Shown here piece after piece: positions 7,826-12,983 of a DNA stretch of 12,983 nucleotides (position 1 is its first letter; the number at the start of each line of letters is the position of its first letter). The translations under genes were made by a program, and so were the position numbers. The notes beneath the pieces are model-generated. The model was not told the DNA's origin. It did not search any database and saw only the letters and a program-made list of their open reading frames with translations. Location: NCBI GenBank assembly GCA_035299585.1, contig DATGWF010000031.1, positions 1 to 12,983 of the forward strand, read 5' to 3'. This DNA is from DATGWF01 sp035299585 (lineage in GTDB: Bacteria; Actinomycetota; Actinomycetes; Actinomycetales; Microbacteriaceae).

Positions 7826-7896
7826 TCGAGCGCACCCGCTGGAGTCCGGTGCCGAGACGTTCTGCCCGCGTTCAGGCAGCGGCATGGGTTCGCGCG

Positions 7897-7902
7897 TAGG
7901 CT
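7897..7902 (+). promoter_or_regulatory. Probable leaderless -10 element of the hemolysin III-family gene (TAGGCT)
   Basis: TAGGCT, six bases, then ATG at 7909. The alternative GTG at 7903 would directly abut the hexamer, so ATG 7909 is preferred. It is divergent from the isoprenyl transferase promoter about 72 bases away. Confidence 0.5.
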
Positions 7903-7908
7903 GTGGCC

Positions 7909-8661
7909 ATGACGCGCCCGGATGACGAAGAACTCACCGAACTCCTCGCGGCCGATGACGCCCACGACCCGCAATTGCCCAACGTTCCGTTGCTTGACGC
8001 AGCCGGTTCGACACCCTCAGAGGTCAAACCCACATGGCGCGGATGGCTCCACGCCGGCACCTTTCCGCTGACCGTCGCCGCCGGCATCGTCCTGGTCTGC
8101 CTTGCCCACGGCGCGACCGCGAAATGGGCCTCCGCGGTCTTCGTCTTGTCCTCGATGCTGCTCTTTGGCAATTCGGCTCTGTACCACCGCTTCAATTGGT
8201 CACCTCGGGTGAAAGTGACGCTTAAGCGCATCGACCACGCCAACATCTTCTTGCTCATCGCCGGAACGTATACGCCGCTTGCACTGCTGGCACTTCCCCC
8301 GGAACAGGGAACACTCTTGCTCTGGCTGGTGTGGTCCGGGACGCTCCTCGGAATTGGCTTCCGGGTGTTCTGGATCACCGCACCGCGTTGGCTCTACGTG
8401 CCCATCTACATCGGACTCGGTTGGGCAGCGATGATGTACATCGTTCCGCTATTCCAGGCGAGCGCACCGATGATGGTGCTCGTCATGACGGGCGGTTTGC
8501 TCTACACGGCCGGCGCTATCGTCTACGGCCTGAAGCGTCCCAACCCGTGGCCGGGCCGATTTGGCTTTCACGAGATTTTCCACGCGTGCACGGTGATCGC
8601 GTTCATGTGCCACTGGACCGCGACCCTTCTGATTGCGCTCGCTCCCGCCTACCGGGCCTGA
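7909..8661 (+). CDS. trhA: Hemolysin III / PAQR family membrane protein
   Basis: A 250-residue integral membrane protein of the HlyIII/PAQR family, whose bacterial members are linked to membrane-lipid homeostasis; the haemolysin name is historical. The first 40 residues are acidic and probably disordered (MTRPDDEELTELLAADD). About seven hydrophobic segments follow from residue 50. The family's metal-site motifs are present: SALYHRF after the second segment, RIDHANIFLLIAGTYTP, and GFHEIFHACTV near the C-terminus, providing the conserved Ser/His residues. GLKRPNPWPGRFGFHE is typical of the family. The start is ATG at 7909, behind a TAGGCT element. It is divergent from the isoprenyl transferase, an arrangement also recalled for Rv1085c/Rv1086. 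It converges on the small gene ending at 8741; no strong terminator was seen in the 79-base gap. Confidence 0.93.
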   Translation: MTRPDDEELTELLAADDAHDPQLPNVPLLDAAGSTPSEVKPTWRGWLHAGTFPLTVAAGIVLVCLAHGATAKWASAVFVLSSMLLFGNSALYHRFNWSPRVKVTLKRIDHANIFLLIAGTYTPLALLALPPEQGTLLLWLVWSGTLLGIGFRVFWITAPRWLYVPIYIGLGWAAMMYIVPLFQASAPMMVLVMTGGLLYTAGAIVYGLKRPNPWPGRFGFHEIFHACTVIAFMCHWTATLLIALAPAYRA

Positions 8662-8740
8662 TCGAGCGACGCCCGATGGGGTGTGGAATCATCCCTCCGG
8701 GTCCGTGTAGCAACGCCTTCGATGGCGAGCCCGTCGGGAA

Positions 8741-9001
8741 CTATCCGGGAACGCTCGGGGACGAGTCACCTGCGTTCCGGGCGGCCTCTTCGGCGTCGAG
8801 CTTGGCGGCGATTTCGGCCCGATAGCGCATCCGACGCATCCGTCGCACGGCGTCGTAAATGAGACCGATCGTGGCAAGCGCAATAAATGCGGTGGCAACG
8901 AACCCCCACGGTCCGGGAGTGACAAGGTTCTCGTCGACGATGGTGGGCGTCGGGCTCGGCGTCGCATCCATTGCCCAGATCATCGCGGCATGAAGACTCA
9001 T
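8741..9001 (-). CDS. Small single-pass membrane protein, function unknown (conserved in Microbacteriaceae, from memory)
   Basis: 86 residues. The short N-terminus (MSLHAAMIWAMDATPSPTPTIVDENLVTPGPWGF) is Pro/Thr-rich. One membrane helix spans about residues 34-51 (FVATAFIALATIGLIYDA), followed by a basic stretch RRMRRMRYRAEI and an acidic, probably helical tail (AAKLDAEEAARNAGDS). The positive stretch after the helix suggests the C-terminus is cytoplasmic. I recall similar small proteins with a VTPGPWGF motif in Microbacteriaceae, often beside the mycothiol conjugate amidase gene, but cannot check this. Start: ATG at 9001 has GAGGAG four bases upstream, a good ribosome site; the open frame continues to 9202 only as antisense of DUF4307. 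Divergent from DUF4307 with interleaved promoters. No enzymatic motif. Confidence 0.78.
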   Translation of the reverse strand: MSLHAAMIWAMDATPSPTPTIVDENLVTPGPWGFVATAFIALATIGLIYDAVRRMRRMRYRAEIAAKLDAEEAARNAGDSSPSVPG

Positions 9002-9013
9002 GATTCTCCTCGG

Positions 9014-9019
9014 TAGACT
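9014..9019 (+). promoter_or_regulatory. -10 element of the DUF4307-greA unit (TAGACT)
   Basis: TAGACT 28 bases before the ATG at 9048, predicting a start near 9026 and a leader of about 20 bases carrying the ribosome site GGGAG. Unlike the other TAGACT copies here, this one gives a leadered transcript. Confidence 0.5.
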
Positions 9020-9026
9020 CGAAACC

Positions 9027-9032
9027 AGCCTA
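9027..9032 (-). promoter_or_regulatory. -10 element of the small leftward membrane gene (TAGGCT)
   Basis: Reverse-strand TAGGCT predicts a start near 9020 and a leader of about 19 bases with GAGGAG before ATG 9001. It faces away from, and interleaves with, the rightward TAGACT at 9014-9019. Confidence 0.4.
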
Positions 9033-9047
9033 GGCCAAGGGAGAGTG

Positions 9048-9428
9048 ATGAGCAGCCTCGCCGAGCGGTACGGAACCCGCACCCCGCTGAAGAAGCGCTG
9101 GTGGGTGCTCGGCATCACGACGGCAGCGCTCGTCTTTGGCGGCTGGGTCGCCTGGGTGAACTTCGGCTTCGCCACGGTCGAGACCCGCGACATCTCCAAC
9201 ATCTACGACCCGGAGCGGCGCGAGATGGCCATCACCTGGAGTGTGACGGTCGCTCCGGGAACGCCGGTCGCCTGTGCCATCCAGGCACTCAACTCGGAGT
9301 TCCAGGTCGTCGGCTGGAAGATTGTCGACATTCCGGCCGACACCGAGTACACCCGGCAGTTCAGCGAGAACGTGCGAACGGCGATGCCACCACAGGCCGG
9401 TTTGGTGTACGCCTGCTGGGCTTCCTAG
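9048..9428 (+). CDS. DUF4307 domain-containing membrane protein
   Basis: 126-residue actinobacterial protein of unknown function. The short cytoplasmic N-terminus SLAERYGTRTPLKKRWW is typical of the family (an RYG motif before the helix). One membrane segment spans about 18-37 (WWVLGITTAALVFGGWVAWV), then an outside domain of about 85 residues with beta-like alternation and two cysteines (VACAIQALN, VYACWAS), possibly a disulfide pair; the last residues end right after the second. The start is ATG at 9048 with GGGAG about 4-6 bases upstream. greA follows after 11 bases, and the TAG stop is part of the greA -10 hexamer. In M. tuberculosis the same neighbour pair is Rv1081c-greA (from memory). 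Function cannot be stated. Confidence 0.85.
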   Translation: MSSLAERYGTRTPLKKRWWVLGITTAALVFGGWVAWVNFGFATVETRDISNIYDPERREMAITWSVTVAPGTPVACAIQALNSEFQVVGWKIVDIPADTEYTRQFSENVRTAMPPQAGLVYACWAS

Positions 9429-9431
9429 ACT
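9426..9431 (+). promoter_or_regulatory. Probable -10 element of greA (TAGACT), overlapping the DUF4307 stop
   Basis: TAGACT, eight bases, then ATG at 9440. The TAG at 9426-9428 is the stop codon of DUF4307, so one triplet would serve both roles. It would allow greA expression independent of the DUF4307 promoter. Confidence 0.55.
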
Positions 9432-9439
9432 GGCCCATT

Positions 9440-9928
9440 ATGGCTGAACCTCACGTGACCTGGCTGACGCAAGACGCATACGACCGCCTTGCAGCAGAGC
9501 TCGAAGAACTCTCGACGCGCGGTCGAATCGACATCGCGCAGAAGATTGAGGCGGCCCGCTCCGAGGGCGACCTCAAGGAGAACGCCGGCTATCACGCCGC
9601 GAAAGAGGTGCAGGGCAAGATGGAGGCGCGAATCCGTCAGCTCGCCGAGCTGCTCGAGCACGCGCACGTCGGAGCCGCACCGGAGTCCGAGGGCAAGGTT
9701 GTCCCGGGTACCCTCATCACGGCCGTCATTGCCGGCGACGAGACGCAGTTTCTGATTGGCAGCCGCGAACTCGCCGGCCACACCGAACTCGACGTATTCA
9801 GCGAGCAGAGCCCACTCGGTGCCGCCATTCTCGGTCTCGAAATCGGCGCATCCACCTCGTACACGGCTCCGAACGGCCGCGAAATTCGCGTCGAAATCCT
9901 CGGCGTCGAGACCTGGTCGGGCGCCTAG
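9440..9928 (+). CDS. greA: Transcription elongation factor GreA
   Basis: Rescues backtracked RNA polymerase by inserting its coiled coil into the secondary channel and stimulating cleavage of the RNA 3' end. The 162 residues are the normal length. The N-terminal coiled coil (about 1-77) carries WLTQDAYDRLAAELEEL and the tip motif SEGDLKENAGYHAAKE, where D44 and E47 match the acidic pair that acts in E. coli GreA (D41/E44). The C-terminal FKBP-like domain (about 85-160) includes the SPLGAAILG stretch and ends in VEILGVETW. The start is ATG at 9440, 11 bases after DUF4307. The stop overlaps the converging ilvA stop by 4 bases. Assignment to GreA rather than GreB rests on the tip sequence and actinobacterial context. 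Secure. Confidence 0.96.
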   Translation: MAEPHVTWLTQDAYDRLAAELEELSTRGRIDIAQKIEAARSEGDLKENAGYHAAKEVQGKMEARIRQLAELLEHAHVGAAPESEGKVVPGTLITAVIAGDETQFLIGSRELAGHTELDVFSEQSPLGAAILGLEIGASTSYTAPNGREIRVEILGVETWSGA

Positions 9929-11160
9929 TCCACCACTCGCGGGTCCAGACCTGCCTCACGGAGTGCTTGGATGACGAGTTCGCGATGCTCGGGACCACGT
10001 GTCTCGACCGAAACTTGCAACTCGACCTCACTGATCCGCATGTCTTGGCTGTGCCGGGTGTGGAGCACCTCGACGACGTTCGCGCTGACGGCTGTGAGTG
10101 TTTCGGCAACGAGTGCGAGCTGACCGGGTCGGTCTGGCAATGACACCTTGATGGTGAGATAGCGAGCACTTGCCGCCAGACCCACCGCGATTACCCGCTG
10201 CATGAGGAGCGGGTCGATGTTGCCGCCCGACAGGATGGCGACGGTTGTTCCGGGGTTGGGGACCGCCGCGGCTAACGCGCCGGAGAGGATGGCCGCGACC
10301 GAAGCAGCCCCGGCCGGTTCGACCACCAGTTTGGCGCGTTCGAGGAGCACGACGAGCGCCCGGGCGAAATCGTCCTCGGAGACGGTGACGACGTCGTCGA
10401 CGTAGCGCTGCACCATGTCGAAGTTGAGCGAACCGGGCGTGTACACCGCGATGCCGTCCGCAATCGTCGTGACCGGTGGGACACTTTGGATGTGGCCGGC
10501 GGCAAGAGACGCCGGGTACGGTGCGGCGTTGGCCGCCTGGACCCCCACCACCCGAACGGACCGACCCAACCGGGCGGCTTGCTGCTTGACCGCCGCCGCG
10601 ACACCCGAGATGAGCCCGCCACCGCCGATGGGGACGACGACGGTGTCGACGTTCGGCACTTGCTCAAGAATTTCAAAGCCGACGGAGGCTTGACCGGCGA
10701 CGACATCGGGGTGGTCGAAGGGTGGGATGAATACGGCGCCGGTCTCGGCGGCGAATGCCTTTGCGGCGACAAGGGTGTCGGCAAAAATCTCGCCGGTGAG
10801 TTGGACGTTCGCTCCGTAATCGCGGGTTGCTTCCAGTTTGGGGAGCGCGACACCGATCGGCATGAAGATGGTCGCTTGGATCCCGAGCTCGCGCGCGGCG
10901 TAGGAAACGCCTTGTGCGTGGTTCCCTGCTGAAGCGGCCACCACGCCACGGGCACGTTCCTCCGCGGTCAGCTGCGACAGTCGGTTGTAGGCGCCGCGAA
11001 TCTTGTAGGCGCCGGTGCGCTGCAGGTTCTCGCACTTCAGCACGACCGGAGCACCGAGAATGCCGGCGAGATAGCCGCTCGACTCAACCGGGGTCACTCG
11101 CGCGACGGCGGAAACGTTCTGACGAGCCGTCACCAGCTCGTCAAATGTGGGTTCGCTCAC
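9925..11160 (-). CDS. ilvA: Threonine ammonia-lyase (threonine deaminase) with C-terminal ACT domain
   Basis: PLP enzyme converting threonine to 2-oxobutyrate and ammonia, the entry step to isoleucine. 411 residues. The PLP lysine is K53 in RTGAYKIRGA. SAGNHAQG (77-84) and the phosphate-binding GGGGLISG (179-186) are intact, and SGGN (311-314) is near the end of the catalytic domain. A single ACT-like domain (about 334-405, LTIKVSLPDRPGQLALVAE) follows, as in the short one-ACT type; the E. coli biosynthetic IlvA has two such regions and is about 100 residues longer. Allosteric behaviour is therefore uncertain. The GTG start at 11160 overlaps the stop of the upstream transporter gene (GTGA), so translation is probably coupled. 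The stop shares CTAG with greA. Confidence 0.95.
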   Translation of the reverse strand: MSEPTFDELVTARQNVSAVARVTPVESSGYLAGILGAPVVLKCENLQRTGAYKIRGAYNRLSQLTAEERARGVVAASAGNHAQGVSYAARELGIQATIFMPIGVALPKLEATRDYGANVQLTGEIFADTLVAAKAFAAETGAVFIPPFDHPDVVAGQASVGFEILEQVPNVDTVVVPIGGGGLISGVAAAVKQQAARLGRSVRVVGVQAANAAPYPASLAAGHIQSVPPVTTIADGIAVYTPGSLNFDMVQRYVDDVVTVSEDDFARALVVLLERAKLVVEPAGAASVAAILSGALAAAVPNPGTTVAILSGGNIDPLLMQRVIAVGLAASARYLTIKVSLPDRPGQLALVAETLTAVSANVVEVLHTRHSQDMRISEVELQVSVETRGPEHRELVIQALREAGLDPRVVD

Positions 11161-12317
11161 GAGGCGTCACCGCGGGAAAACCAACGCGCGAATCCCGAAC
11201 GGGAGCGCACGGGCGCCTCGACACCCGCCGACGGGTGACGACGTACGAGGGAACCAACCATGACGTTGAGTGTAGCGGCGAGGGGCACCGCAAACAGTGC
11301 ACCGGCGATTCCGCCGAGGAACGAGCCGGTCGCAACAGCGAGGACGACCGCGAGCGGGTGTACCTTGACCGCCGACCCCATCACGAGTGGCTGCAGCACG
11401 TGGCCCTCGACCTGCTGCACGAGCAGCACGATTCCGACCATGATGAGCGCAACCACCGGTCCGCAGTAGATGAGAGCCACGATGCTCGCAATGATGCCGG
11501 TGACGACGGCACCAACAATCGGGATAAAGGAACCGAGGAAAACCATGATGCCGATCGGAATCGCGAGTGGCACACCGAGAAGCGCCGCCCCGATTCCGAT
11601 TCCCAGGCCGTCAATTGCGGCCACCAGGATCTGGACCCGGACGAAGCTTGTGAGTGTGAGCCATCCGCGCGAACCGGCGTCGTCAATGGCCTCGCGTGCG
11701 GCACGCGGAAACAGTTGCACAATCCAGAGCCAGATGCGGCGACCGTCAATGAGGAAGAACAACGTGCTGAAGAGGACGAGTAGCGTCCCGGCGAGCACGT
11801 GGGTGAGTGTCGTCCCGACGGAAAGCGCGCCCGCGAGCCAGCGAGCACTGTCGTTCTGGATTGAGGCGACGACCTCGTCAATCCAGGTCTGCAGCTGGGT
11901 CGCCGACACTGAGATGCCTAGGTCGCTGAGGTCGTGGGCCAGGCCGCGCCAGGCAGATTGGGCGCGGTCGGCGAGGTCACTCGAGGCGAGCGCAATTTGA
12001 TTCACCCACAGGGTGACGAGCCCGACGAGCGCGACAATGAAGGAGACGAGGGCTGCGGCTATCGAGGCCCAACGCGGCCATCGGTGCCGCTGAAGGAAGT
12101 TCGAGAACGGCACCAGGAGCGCCGCAACAAGCACGGCAATCAACACCGGGATGCTGATTTCGCGGAGCAGCACGATGAGCCAGAGCACCGCGAGGATGAG
12201 CGCGCCAATCGCGAGCAGACGCCAGGACCATTCGGCCGCTTCGCGCACCCCCGTTGGAACCGATGAGCCGGCGGCCGAGCTGCCCGACGAGTCTTTCTGA
12301 CGCGACGACTGAGTCAT
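11157..12317 (-). CDS. AI-2E family transporter (PerM/TqsA-like membrane protein)
   Basis: 386-residue membrane protein of the AI-2E/UPF0118 family. Members are known or proposed exporters (autoinducer-2 for TqsA, antiporters in others); the substrate here is unknown. A hydrophilic Ser-rich N-terminus (about 1-30) precedes membrane segments near 33-52, 55-72 and 82-105. A soluble, mostly helical insert (about 106-160) follows, then a C-terminal bundle with the family landmarks LGVPLAIPIGIMVFLGSFIPIVGA, given as position about 240-265, VQQVEGHVLQPLVMG and the Gly-rich ATGSFLGGIAGALFAVPLAA. About eight helices in all. Start: ATG at 12317 lies 6 bases after TAGACT; GTG at 12323 would begin inside that spacer. 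Coupled to ilvA by a 4-base overlap. A homologue sits near Rv1101c in M. tuberculosis (from memory). Confidence 0.92.
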   Translation of the reverse strand: MTQSSRQKDSSGSSAAGSSVPTGVREAAEWSWRLLAIGALILAVLWLIVLLREISIPVLIAVLVAALLVPFSNFLQRHRWPRWASIAAALVSFIVALVGLVTLWVNQIALASSDLADRAQSAWRGLAHDLSDLGISVSATQLQTWIDEVVASIQNDSARWLAGALSVGTTLTHVLAGTLLVLFSTLFFLIDGRRIWLWIVQLFPRAAREAIDDAGSRGWLTLTSFVRVQILVAAIDGLGIGIGAALLGVPLAIPIGIMVFLGSFIPIVGAVVTGIIASIVALIYCGPVVALIMVGIVLLVQQVEGHVLQPLVMGSAVKVHPLAVVLAVATGSFLGGIAGALFAVPLAATLNVMVGSLVRRHPSAGVEAPVRSRSGFARWFSRGDAS

Positions 12318-12323
12318 GACCAC

Positions 12324-12329
12324 AGTCTA
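12324..12329 (-). promoter_or_regulatory. Probable leaderless -10 element of the AI-2E-ilvA operon (TAGACT)
   Basis: Reverse-strand TAGACT, six bases (GTGGTC), then ATG at 12317. Transcription would begin at or next to the start codon. It decides ATG 12317 over GTG 12323. Confidence 0.6.
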
Positions 12330-12355
12330 CGAGCCGTCCCATGCTGGCCCGCTGC

Positions 12356-12361
12356 TAGATT
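12356..12361 (+). promoter_or_regulatory. Probable -10 element of the YcaQ-like gene (TAGATT)
   Basis: TAGATT, eight bases, then ATG at 12370. It is divergent from the AI-2E promoter, with the two hexamers 26 bases apart. No -35 is evident. Confidence 0.45.
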
Positions 12362-12369
12362 CATAGGCG

Positions 12370-12983
12370 ATGGCCCGAAGCACAGCGGTGAGCGCGCGCG
12401 ACGCGCGACGAATTGCGCTTGCTTCCAGCGGCCTGGGAGGGCGTCGCCCCGCCGCTCCCGGTTCGCGCCACGTGCAATTCGTCTTGCGTGACCTCGGCCA
12501 GCTGCAGATTGATTCGGTCAATGTCTACGAGCGGGCCCACTACCTTCCCCTGCTCAGCCGCCTCGGGCCCTACGAAACGGCCGCACTCGACGGCTTGGCC
12601 GGTCGCCACAGTATTGAGTATTGGCCACACCAGGCGGGCATCATCCCAACCGAAGACTGGCCGCTGTGGCAGTGGCGTCGGGATGAGTTTCGGGCGAGTC
12701 GCCATGGCTGGTGGTTGTCCGAGCGAACAGAGTTGTGTGAGTGGCTGGTGCGCGAGCTCGCCTCGAACGGCCCGATGACCTCGCGGGCGATTGAGCACGA
12801 CGAGAACCGCTCGCGCGGCGCATGGTGGGGTTGGAGCGACGTCAAGATCGCGCTCGAGTACATGTGGCGCGTGGGGGACGTGGTGTGCCTGCGTCGGAAC
12901 CGCTTCGAGCGCGTGTACGAGCTCCCGAGCGGGCTACCGACTGTCGCGCTTGCTCGGAGCCTCTCCCCCGTGGAACAGCACAG
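12370..12983 (+). CDS. Winged-helix DNA-binding / YcaQ-AlkX-type DNA glycosylase family protein (partial, C-terminus outside window)
   Basis: About 204 codons are visible; family members are near 400 residues, so about half is missing. The N-terminal part has ARDARRIALASSGL, then LGQLQIDSVNVYERAHYLPLLSRLG, matching the HTH_42 (YcaQ) family, followed by the IEYWPHQAGIIP and LWQWRRDEF stretches and a winged-helix section with GPMTSRAIE and WSDVKIALEYMWRVGDV. Characterised members (E. coli YcaQ, Streptomyces AlkZ) are DNA glycosylases that unhook interstrand crosslinks or remove bulky alkyl adducts. The Q46-I-D48 triplet fits the Q-x-D type active-site motif as I recall it for the YcaQ branch. 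Start: ATG at 12370, 8 bases after TAGATT. It is divergent from the AI-2E gene. Family membership is firm; substrate is inferred. Confidence 0.88.
   Translation, partial: MARSTAVSARDARRIALASSGLGGRRPAAPGSRHVQFVLRDLGQLQIDSVNVYERAHYLPLLSRLGPYETAALDGLAGRHSIEYWPHQAGIIPTEDWPLWQWRRDEFRASRHGWWLSERTELCEWLVRELASNGPMTSRAIEHDENRSRGAWWGWSDVKIALEYMWRVGDVVCLRRNRFERVYELPSGLPTVALARSLSPVEQH

Noticed and set aside
7812..7835. GTG 7835 as start of the isoprenyl transferase
   Set aside because: The TAGACT -10 element lies between it and ATG 7811, so the expected transcript would not include it.
9002..9202. N-terminal extension of the small leftward gene to 9202
   Set aside because: It is antisense to DUF4307, and the ATG at 9001 has a good GAGGAG ribosome site and a sensible short N-terminus.
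10914..11783. 289-residue rightward frame over the ilvA/AI-2E junction
   Set aside because: Composition is Arg/Asp/Glu/His-rich as expected for an antisense reading of membrane-protein codons. Both reverse-strand genes are well supported.

Overview
This 13 kb window is GC-rich (roughly two thirds G+C by eye), densely coded and housekeeping in character. It most likely comes from the chromosome of a high-GC Gram-positive bacterium, probably an actinomycete of the Microbacteriaceae type. The grounds are the gene set, several actinobacteria-specific families (DUF4245, DUF4307, PIN-PhoH), GTG starts, and a repeated TANNNT promoter element placed 6 or 8 bases before start codons. The gene order resembles, from memory, the Mycobacterium tuberculosis stretch between greA (Rv1080c) and ispH/lytB2 (Rv1110). 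I see no insertion sequence, prophage, CRISPR array, tRNA or rRNA, and no gap over 300 bases without a gene.

Layout. (1) At the left edge, ispH runs leftward and is cut by the window. Divergent from it runs a rightward block: xseA, xseB, a DUF4245 membrane-anchored protein, a beta-carbonic anhydrase and fumC. The middle genes overlap by one base (TAATG, TAGTG). A strong GC hairpin at 5038-5070 ends the block. (2) A leftward block follows: an isoprenyl transferase (7811 to 7029), a PIN-PhoH ATPase (phoH2, 6866 to 5514) and a small multi-pass membrane protein (5463 to 5146). (3) A hemolysin III/TrhA-family membrane protein runs rightward from 7909, divergent from the isoprenyl transferase. (4) A small leftward membrane protein (9001 to 8741) is divergent from DUF4307 and greA. 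(5) The leftward pair of an AI-2E-family transporter and ilvA is coupled by a GTGA overlap. ilvA meets greA tail to tail at a shared CTAG. (6) At the right edge a YcaQ/AlkX-type winged-helix gene begins rightward and is cut by the window.

Functional themes are isoprenoid supply (ispH, cis-prenyl transferase), nucleic-acid maintenance and transcription fidelity (xseAB, greA, YcaQ-like, PIN-PhoH), central carbon metabolism (fumC, carbonic anhydrase) and amino-acid metabolism (ilvA).

I found no convincing new multi-gene system. The most informative signal is regulatory. Eight genes carry a TANNNT -10 hexamer (often TAGACT) exactly 6 or 8 bases before the start codon, which suggests widespread leaderless transcripts. 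In two cases the stop codon of the upstream gene forms the first three bases of that hexamer. This pattern also settles several start-codon choices (ispH GTG at 841, isoprenyl transferase ATG at 7811, AI-2E ATG at 12317).
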